A stretch of DNA of 64,000 bases from NCBI GenBank assembly GCA_016795425.1, contig JAEUHG010000009.1, positions 1-64,000 of the forward strand, written 5' to 3'. The notes below the pieces were generated by a model. The model made no database searches. It saw nothing but the letters and a program-made list of their open reading frames with translations, and was not told the origin of the DNA. Of this stretch, positions 56,190-64,000 are shown piece after piece. Position numbers and translations under genes: made by a program. Position 1 is the first letter of the stretch. Every line of letters starts with the position of its first letter. This DNA is from Verrucomicrobiales bacterium (lineage in GTDB: Bacteria; Verrucomicrobiota; Verrucomicrobiia; Limisphaerales; CAIMTB01).

Positions 56190-57224
56190 TCATTCGAAGA
56201 CCCGCAATCGCAAGTCGCGGGCCGTGAAGAGCCCGAGATCCGCGAGGCCACGCATGCGCCGCGCCCCGGTTTGTCGACGCGCACCGAAACGATCGGGAGC
56301 CGCCCTGAACACCGATTCCACGAATTCGCGACTGCCGAGCACCATGCCATCGGTGAAATATCGAACGCGGCATTGAAGGTAATCGTGGAGCGAGACTCGT
56401 TCGCGTTCCTGGAGGCGGCGAAGCACTTGATCGCGGGCGTCCGACGTGGGCGATGGGTGGGCGGAGGGGTTGGGGGTTGCCGGCGCGGGGTTGCCTGGCA
56501 GACACGGACGGAGGAATTCGCGATAGAGTTCGAGGGCCTTTTCGGCGGAGCGCAGGCGGGGGCGACCGGCGGCGCGGGCCAAATGGAAGAGGCCGTCGAG
56601 AGAGGGTTCATGTCCCAGGTGAGCGAGACCGTAGCCACTCCATCGATAGGCGGCCGGATCGTGAACGAGTTGAGCGCGAACGGGGTTGAGGTCGATGTAG
56701 GCGGCCATGGCGCGGAGGGCGGGGCCGCGAGACTCGACGAGAACGCTTTTGTAACGTTCCTCCCATAGGGTTCCCCGCCGGCCGCTCCGGGCGTTATGCC
56801 ATTGGGTAAACCGTTGTTTCAGCAATTTCATGAAGGCACTGAGATCCCACATGCGCCGGGTGAATCGATCGAGAAAAGCTTGAACCCCCAGCCTGTCTCC
56901 AATGCGTTGGAGCTCCTCAAGCTGGGAACGAGCCTTCTGCAGATCGGTTGGTTGAGCCACCACGCCGTAGCGATGCAGCACTTCGTAAGCGTTGGGCAGG
57001 TGTTCCGGAGGAGTTGGAACCTCGACCAGAAGATGGAAGTGATTCGACATGACGCAGCAGGTGAGCACGCGAAGTCCGCAAAAGAACGCATGGTCATAAA
57101 TCAGCCGCAGAAGGTGGTCCTTCTCGGGTTCGCCAAGGGCAAAACGGCCTTCCACGACCCTGGAGAGACAGTGGTAGCAGGCGGATTGGGCAAGGAAACG
57201 GGGCTTAAGCCTGGGGCGACGCAT
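56190..57224 (-). CDS. REP-associated tyrosine transposase (RAYT)-like protein, IS200/HUH fold
   Basis: 344 residues from the ATG at 57224. The HUH site is His62-Phe-His64 (MSNHFHLLVEV), and the expected downstream pieces GTLWEERYKSVLVES and AAYIDLNPVRAQLVHDPAAYRWSGY are present; the Tyr of ERYKS is the likely nucleophile. The C-terminal 140 residues (ARDQVLRRLQERERVSLHDYL) form a DNA-binding-like extension typical of this phylum's single-copy relatives. No terminal repeats of an insertion sequence are visible, so it is probably a stationary RAYT-like gene. Confidence 0.85.
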   Translation of the reverse strand: MRRPRLKPRFLAQSACYHCLSRVVEGRFALGEPEKDHLLRLIYDHAFFCGLRVLTCCVMSNHFHLLVEVPTPPEHLPNAYEVLHRYGVVAQPTDLQKARSQLEELQRIGDRLGVQAFLDRFTRRMWDLSAFMKLLKQRFTQWHNARSGRRGTLWEERYKSVLVESRGPALRAMAAYIDLNPVRAQLVHDPAAYRWSGYGLAHLGHEPSLDGLFHLARAAGRPRLRSAEKALELYREFLRPCLPGNPAPATPNPSAHPSPTSDARDQVLRRLQERERVSLHDYLQCRVRYFTDGMVLGSREFVESVFRAAPDRFGARRQTGARRMRGLADLGLFTARDLRLRVFE

Positions 57225-57392
57225 GGGTGGCTTGGGGGGTGATGTTGAGGGTGGCGTCAGGAGTGAGGTTCCGGGGAGTTCATCCGATGCCCGGATAACG
57301 CGAGTTGAGGCGAAATCCTTACAGGAAAAGTGACGAAAAGTTTTCGGCCACTTCGAAGCTGCGCGAAGGGCCAAGCCAGACAGACTCGGGCC

Positions 57393-58280
57393 ATGAAGCC
57401 TACGCTGAGGTCGAGGTTGATGACGATCCTGAGCTGTGGACTGCTCGGCTTGGGTCCGGGGGGTATCGGAGGATTATCGGTGTGGAGTGCGACGCACGAT
57501 CCGTTCTTCCCTTTTTGCATCGATTGGCACGACGCCAAGAAGCGCTCGTTCGACGAACAGGCGACGATGCTGAAGGAATTGGGTTATGATGGCGTGGGTC
57601 ACATTTGGTTGGACCGGGTGGCGGAGCGCCTGGCGTCGCTGGATCGCTTGGGGCTTCGTCTGTACCAAATCACCATGACCGTCGACATCGGGGGCACCAA
57701 GCCGGCGTACGACGCACGCTTCAAGGAGGTGCTGGGCCTGGTGAAGGGGCGCGGCGTTCAGTTCGACCTGCTGGTCAATGGGCGACCAGCGTCGGATCCC
57801 CAATTTGATGAGGTCGCGGTGGGGATTCTGCGGGAGATGTCCGCTATGGCGGCTGACACGGACGCGCAGTTGCTCCTTTATCCTCACCAGGGTTCGTGGG
57901 TGGAGCGGATCGAGGATTCGGTGCGCGTGGCGGAGAAGGTGGATCGACCAAACGTGGGGGTGATGTTCAATCTGTGCCACTGGCTGCGGGTGGACAGCAG
58001 TCGGGAGGTGCGGCCGCTCTTGAAGCGGGCGATGCCGCGGCTGTGGGCGGTATCGATCAACGGAGCCGACATCCGGGACGAACGGCCGGGATGGGCGGGG
58101 TACATTCAGCCGTTGGGAGACGGTTCGTTTGACGTGGGCGCGCTCCTGAGAGTGCTGAAGGACGAAGGGTACCGGGGACCGGTGGGCCTTCAATGTTATG
58201 GGATTGGTGGTGATGCGCGCGTGCATCTCGAGCGTTCCGCGAAGGCGTGGCGCGCGATGCGTGAAAACCTTGGGCCGTGA
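57393..58280 (+). CDS. Exported sugar phosphate isomerase/epimerase (xylose isomerase-like TIM barrel)
   Basis: 295 residues from the ATG at 57393, with a signal segment (MTILSCGLLGLGPGGIGGLSVWS). The barrel has FDEQATMLKELGYDGVGHIW, LLLYPHQGSWVERIEDSVRVAEKV, VGVMFNLCHWLRVD, WAVSINGAD and YRGPVGLQCYG, the usual metal-ligand-bearing strands. Relatives isomerise or epimerise sugars using Mn2+ or similar; the exported form is common in this phylum and its substrate is unknown. Convergent with the glucosyltransferase-like gene, 14 bases apart. Confidence 0.85.
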   Translation: MKPTLRSRLMTILSCGLLGLGPGGIGGLSVWSATHDPFFPFCIDWHDAKKRSFDEQATMLKELGYDGVGHIWLDRVAERLASLDRLGLRLYQITMTVDIGGTKPAYDARFKEVLGLVKGRGVQFDLLVNGRPASDPQFDEVAVGILREMSAMAADTDAQLLLYPHQGSWVERIEDSVRVAEKVDRPNVGVMFNLCHWLRVDSSREVRPLLKRAMPRLWAVSINGADIRDERPGWAGYIQPLGDGSFDVGALLRVLKDEGYRGPVGLQCYGIGGDARVHLERSAKAWRAMRENLGP

Positions 58281-58294
58281 GTCGGGCCTGGGCG

Positions 58295-59509
58295 TCAGTC
58301 GGCGTTATCGGCCTCAACCGCCTCCTTGAGATCCTCGAAGAAGCCGGGCAAAGCGGACTGAACACGATTCCAGTTGGCGATGAGGGGGCCGGCGAGGGGA
58401 TCGGCGAGGAACTCGCGCGCGGCGACGCGGATGCTGCGCACGAACATGGCGACGGCGCTTTCCTCTTCGTGACGCTGATAGGCGAGGCCGTTGACAGTGG
58501 CGTCGGCGGCGTAGAAGCGGAGGGTGTCTTCCGCCTGCCGCATGTAGGCGCTGAGGAGGGTGTCGAAGACGCCGGCGTCCAGTTTGATGCCTTCGGCGGC
58601 GATGCGTTGGAAGAACGATTTCGCGATGTCGATGGCCATTTTGTTGAGGCCTTTGTCCGGATCGCGCGGCGAAAGGTCCTGATGCTTGTGATCGTAGTTG
58701 TCACAGAGCTCGGACTGGCAGATGGCACGGGGTGCGGAATTGCGGAACACTTCGCCGAGCAGGCCGATTTCGAGGGCCCAGTCGCAGGGGATGCGGACGC
58801 GCCGGATGATATCGAGGTCGAGCGCCACCTCACCGGCCAGTGGGTAGCGAAACGTGTCCATGTAGACGAGGTAGGGATGGGGGCCGAGGATGCTGCGCAG
58901 GGCACGAAGCATGGGGGTGACCATGAGTCGCATGACGCGTCCGTTGAGTCGTTCGGTGACGCGGGCGTAGTAACCCTTGCAGAAATCGAAGCCGAGGCTG
59001 GGGTGGGCGACGGGATAGCAGAGGCGCGCGAGCAATTCGCGGCTGTAGGTGCGGATATCGCAATCATGGACGGCGACCATGCGCGAGCGTTCGCTGGCGA
59101 GGGCATAGCCGAAGCAGATCCAGACATTGCGCCCTTTTCCCGCGGGCCCGGGATCGAGTTCGGCTTCGTCGAGTTGCCGGTAGAGACGTTGGAGTCGCGG
59201 GCCGTCATTCCAAAGGAGGCGGGTGGGCTGCGGAAGCGGGCGAAAGGCCCGTCGCGCCTTTTGCCAATCGCGTGGACGGATCGCACCGTCAATGCCGACG
59301 ATGATTTCGCGGAGGTAGCGAACCTGAACGAGTTCGCGGACGATACTGCGCAGCGCGGGGGATCCGATTTCGCGGACGTGGCAGGGTAGAACCAAGGCCA
59401 TGGGAGTTTCCTCGGAGAACGCCGCCAATTCTCGTTCCATGCGGGCGACGTCGGGTTTGCCGAGGCGATGCAGCGTCGCGATGGCTCCGGTTTGAAAAAA
59501 GTCCGCCAT
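58295..59509 (-). CDS. Glucosyl-3-phosphoglycerate synthase-like glycosyltransferase (GT81 type)
   Basis: 404 residues, the length of bacterial GpgS-type enzymes. PMALVLPCHVREIGSPALRSI opens the nucleotide-sugar domain; GKGRNVWICFGYALAS and the DxD-type site VHDCDIRTYSRELL follow; then FDFCKGYYARVTERLNGRVMRL, FRYPLAGEVALD, and ICQSELCDNYDHKHQ. GpgS links glucose from a nucleotide donor to 3-phosphoglycerate in the first step to glucosylglycerate, an osmolyte. It is divergent from a GT-B transferase plus HAD phosphatase, which would supply later steps. The specific acceptor is inferred. Confidence 0.8.
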   Translation of the reverse strand: MADFFQTGAIATLHRLGKPDVARMERELAAFSEETPMALVLPCHVREIGSPALRSIVRELVQVRYLREIIVGIDGAIRPRDWQKARRAFRPLPQPTRLLWNDGPRLQRLYRQLDEAELDPGPAGKGRNVWICFGYALASERSRMVAVHDCDIRTYSRELLARLCYPVAHPSLGFDFCKGYYARVTERLNGRVMRLMVTPMLRALRSILGPHPYLVYMDTFRYPLAGEVALDLDIIRRVRIPCDWALEIGLLGEVFRNSAPRAICQSELCDNYDHKHQDLSPRDPDKGLNKMAIDIAKSFFQRIAAEGIKLDAGVFDTLLSAYMRQAEDTLRFYAADATVNGLAYQRHEEESAVAMFVRSIRVAAREFLADPLAGPLIANWNRVQSALPGFFEDLKEAVEADNAD

Positions 59510-59607
59510 AGTTCCGTGAGCATGCCGCGACTTGGTGCATCCTCCAAACCGAGGTTTTGGAAAAATGCGTGGGCTTTGTGGTTTGCCAGCGACAAGGTTT
59601 GAACACT

Positions 59608-61185
59608 GTGCACCTCATCGTTGTGCATTATCACTATCGTCCGGGTGGCGTGCGCCGGGTGATCGAATTAGGGACACCGCACGTCTTGCGGGCGATTGGA
59701 GACGGGCCGCATCGCGTGACGCTCGCCGGTGGGGAGGCGCCCGATGCGGAATGGCTGGCCGGCTTTCAGCGGGCCATCGGGCGGGAGCGGTTGACGACCT
59801 TTTGTGATGCGGCGTTGGGGTACACCGAGGAATCGCGACTTTCGGGGTCGGCTCTGATGACGAGAGTGGAGGCTTGCCTGGAATCGCTGATTGAGGCGTC
59901 ACGGGCGGCCGACACGGTGGTGTGGGCCCACAATCTTGGACTCGGTCGCAATATCCGGCTGACGGCGGCGTTGATGGGGAGATGCGAGGCCCTGGGAGTC
60001 CGGATGGTGGCGCACCATCATGACTGGTGGTTTGATCACCGGTGGGGGCGTTGGGCAGAAATGAAACGGTTGGGGGTTCGCACACTGGCGGGTGCGGCTC
60101 AGATGGTCTTTGGAGCGGGAGGCTGGGTTCGCCACGCCGCGATCAATCAAGCTGACGCGCGCATTCTGCGGCGACTGGGGCGAGGTCAAAGTGGTTGGAT
60201 GCCGAACCTGGTGGAGCGAAGCCCGGCGGTGTCGGAGTCGGAATTGTGCGAAGCGCGGGAGTGGTTGACGGGGCGCCTGGGGGATGCCGCTCCGGTGTGG
60301 TTGCTGCCTTGTCGTTATCTGCGCCGCAAGAATGTGGGGGAGGCGCTGCTGGTGACGCGCTGGCTGCGACCCGAGGCATGGATGGTCACGACGGGTGGCC
60401 CAAGTTCGGTGGATGAACAACCCAGTTATCGAAGGTGGCAGGAGAATGGACGACGAAGAGGCTGGCGATTCCGGCTGGGCATCCTGGCTGGGGTGCAAGG
60501 CCGCGTTCCGACGGTGGCTGCATTGGCGAAAGCGAGCGAGGCGATGCTTTTGACGTCCGTGCAGGAGGGATTTGGGTTGCCCTACCTGGAGGCGGCGGCG
60601 GCGGGGCGTCCTTTGGTCTGTCGTCGATTGCGCATGGTGGAGCCGGATCTGAGACGGTTTGGATTTCGATTTCCCCATGCCTACCGGGAGGTTTGGATCG
60701 ATCCGTCGCTGTTCGATCTCGGGGCGGAGCGAGCGCGGCAGGCGGTCTTGTTTCGGGAATGGCGAGCCCGCTTGCCGACGGCGTTGCAGCGAGGCGTGGA
60801 ACCGCCTGAGTTGTTGACGGCCGGTGGGGGGTGGAAGGATCGGCCTGTCGCGATGAGTCGACTCACGATGACGGCGCAACTGGAGGTGTTGAAGCAGCCG
60901 TTGGAGAGGTCGTGGGAGCTTTCGTGTGGTTGGAACAGTTGGCTTCTTGAATGGCGCCAACGTTCTGTGCAGAATGGACTTGCCGGGATGATATGGTCTG
61001 AAAACGCGGAGGAGTGGTTGACGGGCAAGGCTTACGAAGTTCGCTTTCGCCAGCTTTTGTACGGTGGACGGCGGCCGATTGGCCAACACGAGGTCGAGGA
61101 ATCCCTCAAGATCCAGCAGGCGTTCCTGGAATCACGAATGGCGCCTGAGCATCAATACCCCCTGCTTTGGAGTCCGGAAACATGA
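59608..61185 (+). CDS. GT-B fold glycosyltransferase
   Basis: 525 residues from a GTG at 59608 (VHLIVVHYHYRPGGVRRVIE); no ATG precedes, and a TTG at 59557 would add 17 residues. The N-terminal half has the glycine-rich GGVRRV loop and VVWAHNLGLGRN; the C-terminal half has LLPCRYLRRKNVGEAL and the GT4 Glu-x7-Glu motif EGFGLPYLE followed by AAAAGRPLVCRRLRMVEP. Donor and acceptor cannot be read from sequence. It shares an ATGA overlap with the HAD phosphatase gene and faces the GpgS-like gene, so addition of a second sugar to glucosyl-3-phosphoglycerate is a reasonable guess. Confidence 0.82.
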   Translation: MHLIVVHYHYRPGGVRRVIELGTPHVLRAIGDGPHRVTLAGGEAPDAEWLAGFQRAIGRERLTTFCDAALGYTEESRLSGSALMTRVEACLESLIEASRAADTVVWAHNLGLGRNIRLTAALMGRCEALGVRMVAHHHDWWFDHRWGRWAEMKRLGVRTLAGAAQMVFGAGGWVRHAAINQADARILRRLGRGQSGWMPNLVERSPAVSESELCEAREWLTGRLGDAAPVWLLPCRYLRRKNVGEALLVTRWLRPEAWMVTTGGPSSVDEQPSYRRWQENGRRRGWRFRLGILAGVQGRVPTVAALAKASEAMLLTSVQEGFGLPYLEAAAAGRPLVCRRLRMVEPDLRRFGFRFPHAYREVWIDPSLFDLGAERARQAVLFREWRARLPTALQRGVEPPELLTAGGGWKDRPVAMSRLTMTAQLEVLKQPLERSWELSCGWNSWLLEWRQRSVQNGLAGMIWSENAEEWLTGKAYEVRFRQLLYGGRRPIGQHEVEESLKIQQAFLESRMAPEHQYPLLWSPET

Positions 61186-61916
61186 GGATTCGCGCCGTCT
61201 GTTTTGACGTCTACGAGACGTTGCTGCACGTGGGCCCACCGCCTCCGGATGCGGCGGCGCGATGGCGTTGGTTATGGGAGAACAGTTTTGGTCGGAAACC
61301 GCGCCTGGAGATTGGGGCATTCAACGCCGAGGTGGACGCGGCCATCGGGCGCGAGCACGAGCGGGCCCGGCAGCGAGGGATCGCGCATCCGGAGATACTT
61401 TGGCCGGGAATCCTGGCGGAGGTGGCCCCGGAGTATCGGCAATTGCCACGGGATGCCCGTCGTGGATTCGAGTTGGCCCAGGCGCGGTTGGCACGAACCA
61501 CCGCCCTGAAACCCGGAGCCGCGCCGGTGATTCGACTGATGCTCGCGTCAGGCGTCGTGCTGGGGGTGGCCTCGAACGCCCAACCTTACACGCTTTGGGA
61601 GTTGGACGAGGCTTTGTCGGCGGTCGGACTCGGCAACGACGTCTTCATGGAGGACGTGTCGTTCTGGTCGTTTCGCTTTGGCTTCAGCAAGCCCGATCCG
61701 CACGTGTTTCGCATCCTGACGGCCCGTATCGGGGCTCGGGGCATTTCGCCTTCGGAGACCCTGATGGTGGGCGACCGGGCGGACAACGACATCACGCCGG
61801 CGCGCGACCAGGGCTGGATGACGTTCCATCTGGTGGGTGAGGGGGAGCAACCCGATGGGACGGGGGGCGACTGGCATACGCTGGCGAAGTGGCTGGATGG
61901 CCGGTTGGAATCGTAG
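61182..61916 (+). CDS. HAD-superfamily phosphatase
   Basis: 244 residues from the ATG at 61182 (MRIRAVCFDVYETLL), which overlaps the glycosyltransferase stop. Motif I is Asp9-x-Tyr11-x-Thr13, motif II VASNAQPYTL, motif III the Lys of FGFSKPDPHVF, and motif IV GDRADNDITPA, so all catalytic positions are present. The cap is alpha-helical (HAD-IA type). The coupling to a glycosyltransferase suggests it removes a phosphate from a glycosyl-phosphoglycerate intermediate. Confidence 0.9.
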   Translation: MRIRAVCFDVYETLLHVGPPPPDAAARWRWLWENSFGRKPRLEIGAFNAEVDAAIGREHERARQRGIAHPEILWPGILAEVAPEYRQLPRDARRGFELAQARLARTTALKPGAAPVIRLMLASGVVLGVASNAQPYTLWELDEALSAVGLGNDVFMEDVSFWSFRFGFSKPDPHVFRILTARIGARGISPSETLMVGDRADNDITPARDQGWMTFHLVGEGEQPDGTGGDWHTLAKWLDGRLES

Positions 61917-62081
61917 GCGTCGCATGGGTGGGCGGGTGTCGGGACACGGGCGAGGATAGCGGAGAGGCATGAACCGAAGGGTGGATCTTGATTCGGCTTG
62001 GACCTGGACGACCAGGATTCGACGGTTGGCGAAGCTCTGACATAGTGAGGTCCACCCGCAGACGGGTTGCCCTTCGAGCAC

Positions 62082-62780
62082 ATGGAAACTGAAACGTCGA
62101 CGACACCGCCGGTGGATGAGCGGGAACGCAAGGCGCAGGAGGAGCCTGGGGCCTCGGATCTTCGTGCTTTCACCTGGGGCGCGGTGGGGCTCGGAATAGT
62201 ATTTCTTGCGGTATTGGGTGGATTGATTGCCCATGCTCGACTGGCCGAGCGGGCCGTTGAAGGACCCGACCGGGTCCGGGTCCTGGCGCCGTTCCGTTTG
62301 ATCGAGCGGAGCGGGCGCGAAGTGGTTCGGGATGAATTCCAGGGCAAATATCTGGTGGTCAACTTCGTGTTCACCAGTTGCTCGCTGCCTTGCCTGGAAG
62401 TGAATCGGCAGATGGCGGACGTGCAGCGGAGGCTGGCGGATGCCGCCGATGTGCAGTTGGTATCGATCACCATCGATCCTCGCACCGACACGCCGGCGTA
62501 TCTGGCGCAGTTCGCCGAACGTTTTGGAGCGGATCCCAAACGTTGGCTGTTCCTGACCGGCGATAAGTCCGCGGTTTTTGGACTTCTGGAAACCAGTTTC
62601 CTGTCGAAAGCGGCGCCGGACCTGGCCTCCCTGTTGCCGGGTGGTTTTGATCGGTCCGACCGCATCGCGTTGGTCGATCCCAAGGGTCAGCTTTGGCGGT
62701 ATGTGGATGGGTTGAAACCAGGGGCGGCAGACGCGGTGGTCGAGGCGATTCGCGAACACCGCGCCCGAAGTTCGCGATGA
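62082..62780 (+). CDS. SCO1/SenC-family protein lacking the copper-ligand histidine
   Basis: 232 residues from the ATG at 62082. One N-terminal membrane helix (WGAVGLGIVFLAVLGGLIA) anchors a periplasmic thioredoxin-like domain. Cys100-x3-Cys104 (FTSCSLPCLEV) is the SCO cysteine pair and SITIDPRTDTPAYL is the family strand. The conserved histidine that normally precedes the late strand (D-H-S) reads FDRSDRIALVD, with Arg191 instead. SCO proteins deliver copper to the CuA site of cytochrome oxidase; this one may be a thiol reductase rather than a copper carrier. Coupled to the next SCO gene by an ATGA overlap. Confidence 0.88.
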   Translation: METETSTTPPVDERERKAQEEPGASDLRAFTWGAVGLGIVFLAVLGGLIAHARLAERAVEGPDRVRVLAPFRLIERSGREVVRDEFQGKYLVVNFVFTSCSLPCLEVNRQMADVQRRLADAADVQLVSITIDPRTDTPAYLAQFAERFGADPKRWLFLTGDKSAVFGLLETSFLSKAAPDLASLLPGGFDRSDRIALVDPKGQLWRYVDGLKPGAADAVVEAIREHRARSSR

Positions 62781-63709
62781 AAAGAATGAGGCGGAGAACG
62801 ATGGCCAGGTTCCTTTGCATTTGGGGGCTCGGATTCCTGAGTCTTTGGGTGGTTTCCTGCGGCCAGCCCGCCGGGACCGAGGCGAATGTTGGAGCCGGTG
62901 GTGGCTCCGAGCGCTCGTTTCAAGTGAAGGGAGTGGTTCGAGAAATTCCTCCGGCGCGCCAGACATTGGTGATTCGGCACGAAGCGATTCCCGGGTACAT
63001 GCCGCGCATGACGATGGAACTCACCTTGGCCAATACGAACGAGGCGGCCGAGTTGGTGGTAGGCGATGAGATTGAATTCCGGTTGGTAGCGCGCGCGGAG
63101 GATCATTTCATTGACCAGATCCGTCGCCTGGGAACCCGCTCGCCGGTCGAGGCCGCCGCCGGTTCGGCGGTGAAACCGGAGGGGACCGATGAGGAGCTGA
63201 AGCCGGGGGACATGCTGCCGGACTTCGGAATGTTGATGGAAAATGGAACCGCCGCCCGCTTCTCGAACCACCGGGGGACGGCAGTGGCGTTCACGTTCTT
63301 CTTCACCCGCTGTCCGTTGCCGGACTTTTGTCCGCGCATGAATAAGAACCTCGCGGATGCGAGAAGGATTCTTCTCGGCTCCACGGAGGCTCCCACGAAC
63401 TGGATGCTCCTATCATTGTCCTTCGATGCGGAGTTTGATCGTCCTGCGGTTTTGGCACTGCATGCGAAGACCTATCGGGGAGAGCAGGCGGATCGATGGC
63501 TGTTCGGGGCCGTGGAGGCTAAGGATCTGGCAGTTCTGGCTCCGCGGTTGGATCTCAAGATAACCCGGGAAGCGGGGAGTTATTCCCACAATCTCCGCAC
63601 TGTCGTCGTGGATGCCGGCGGCCGGATCTTTCGACAGTTCGACGGCAATCAATGGACACCCGGTGAGCTGGCAGATGCCTTGCGCGGGGCGGCCTCTGGC
63701 CCCCAATGA
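62777..63709 (+). CDS. Lipoprotein with CusF-like copper domain fused to a SCO domain
   Basis: 310 residues from the ATG at 62777. The lipobox ends at Cys28 (LWVVSC). Residues 47-120 form a CusF-like copper-binding domain (VKGVVREIPPARQTLVIRH, GYMPRMTMELTL, with Met75, Met78 and Met80 as likely ligands). A SCO domain follows with Cys179 and Cys185 (TRCPLPDFCPRM) and His271 (SYSHNLRTVVVD), so here the ligand set is complete. It probably loads copper for cytochrome oxidase assembly. Translation is coupled to the preceding SCO gene. Confidence 0.9.
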   Translation: MKRMRRRTMARFLCIWGLGFLSLWVVSCGQPAGTEANVGAGGGSERSFQVKGVVREIPPARQTLVIRHEAIPGYMPRMTMELTLANTNEAAELVVGDEIEFRLVARAEDHFIDQIRRLGTRSPVEAAAGSAVKPEGTDEELKPGDMLPDFGMLMENGTAARFSNHRGTAVAFTFFFTRCPLPDFCPRMNKNLADARRILLGSTEAPTNWMLLSLSFDAEFDRPAVLALHAKTYRGEQADRWLFGAVEAKDLAVLAPRLDLKITREAGSYSHNLRTVVVDAGGRIFRQFDGNQWTPGELADALRGAASGPQ

Positions 63710-63716
63710 ACAGGCC

Positions 63717-64000
63717 TTAGTCCGGGGCGTTGCCGGGTTGGATGAGAGTGATGGCGGGACTACCTGCGGTAGTGAGGCTTGCTCCCAGTCTGGCGCTGGT
63801 GAGTTGCTGCACACTGCCGTCGGACAGGGCGACGTTTCCGGCTCCGCGGTGCATGGCGTCCGGAGTCCAGGCGACGTTGCTGCGAATGAGCTCAGAATCG
63901 CCGGTCAGGGAACCCATCACTGCTTTTGGAGAGTGATAGCTGAAGGCCGGAAGAGGTGGTTGGGCCTCGAACGATCGATCCCCGAAAAGGGGAATCTGCG
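63717..64000 (-). CDS. C-terminus of an H-x9-DG pseudopilin-like protein (5' end outside window)
   Basis: The frame is open from the window edge to a TAA at 63717, 93 codons. It contains HRGAGNVALSDGSVQQL, the H-x9-DG motif found at the C-terminus of Planctomycetes/Verrucomicrobia prepilin-like proteins, preceded by RSNVAWTPDAM. The N-terminal pilin signal would lie beyond the window. Convergent with the CusF-SCO gene, 7 bases apart. Confidence 0.75.
   Translation of the reverse strand, partial: QIPLFGDRSFEAQPPLPAFSYHSPKAVMGSLTGDSELIRSNVAWTPDAMHRGAGNVALSDGSVQQLTSARLGASLTTAGSPAITLIQPGNAPD

Noticed and set aside
56190..57224. Complete IS200-type insertion sequence
   Set aside because: No terminal hairpins or duplicated target at both ends, and the protein has the long C-terminal extension of RAYT-like genes.

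Overview
The window is high-GC chromosomal DNA with no phage, plasmid or complete insertion-sequence signature. Its gene content points to the phylum Verrucomicrobia (Verrucomicrobiota; Planctomycetes is the alternative). The markers are a DUF1501 / PSCyt1-DUF1549-DUF1553 pair, two proteins with prepilin-type or H-x9-DG features, a sigma factor with a membrane extension, a GH97 enzyme, and several large secreted beta-repeat proteins ending in a similar short C-terminal module. No rRNA, tRNA or CRISPR array was seen.

Region 1 (1-29.8 kb) is an accessory region rich in exported proteins. It holds an ECF sigma factor with a long membrane C-terminus (cut by the window start) and a 2007-residue fibre with about 20 W-G-[ND]-H repeats, YadA-like head repeats and an S74 self-cleaving chaperone end. 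The fibre is coupled by an ATGA overlap to a 413-residue secreted protein. Next come a protein with two tandem CBM-like domains, a five-module lipocalin-like protein, a SAM methyltransferase, and a three-gene run of a secreted protein, a serine hydrolase and an aldo/keto reductase. A 14-repeat propeller, a GH97 glycosidase and two tandem 948-residue kelch-type paralogues complete the region.

Region 2 (30-36.8 kb) is housekeeping: clpB, a small exported protein and nadA on the minus strand, divergent from nusB, a PHP phosphoesterase and ftsY. Region 3 (36.9-44.5 kb) has a pseudopilin-like protein, a perfect 46-bp palindrome between convergent genes, and the DUF1501 / cytochrome-WD40 pair.

Region 4 (44.6-52.5 kb) looks like one regulatory unit. 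An ArsR repressor gene, with a DUF3365 haem protein and an isoprenylcysteine-methyltransferase-like gene behind it, diverges across a 22-bp palindromic operator from DUF2892, DUF6132, a small Cys protein, two YeeE/YedE half-transporters and an RND pump with its adaptor. I read it as a sulfur- or thiol-responsive module.

Region 5 (52.5-64 kb) holds a TVP38/DedA-like membrane protein, a discoidin-domain protein coupled to an Agl23-like membrane protein, a RAYT-like transposase-family protein, and a TIM-barrel epimerase. It also holds a glucosyl-3-phosphoglycerate-synthase-like enzyme divergent from a GT-B glycosyltransferase and HAD phosphatase, two coupled SCO proteins, and the end of an H-x9-DG protein. 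The glycosyltransferase trio could make a glucosylglycerate-type compatible solute; the SCO pair probably serves copper delivery to cytochrome oxidase. Start sites were often moved inward to fit signal peptides, ribosome-binding sites or overlaps, as each entry states.
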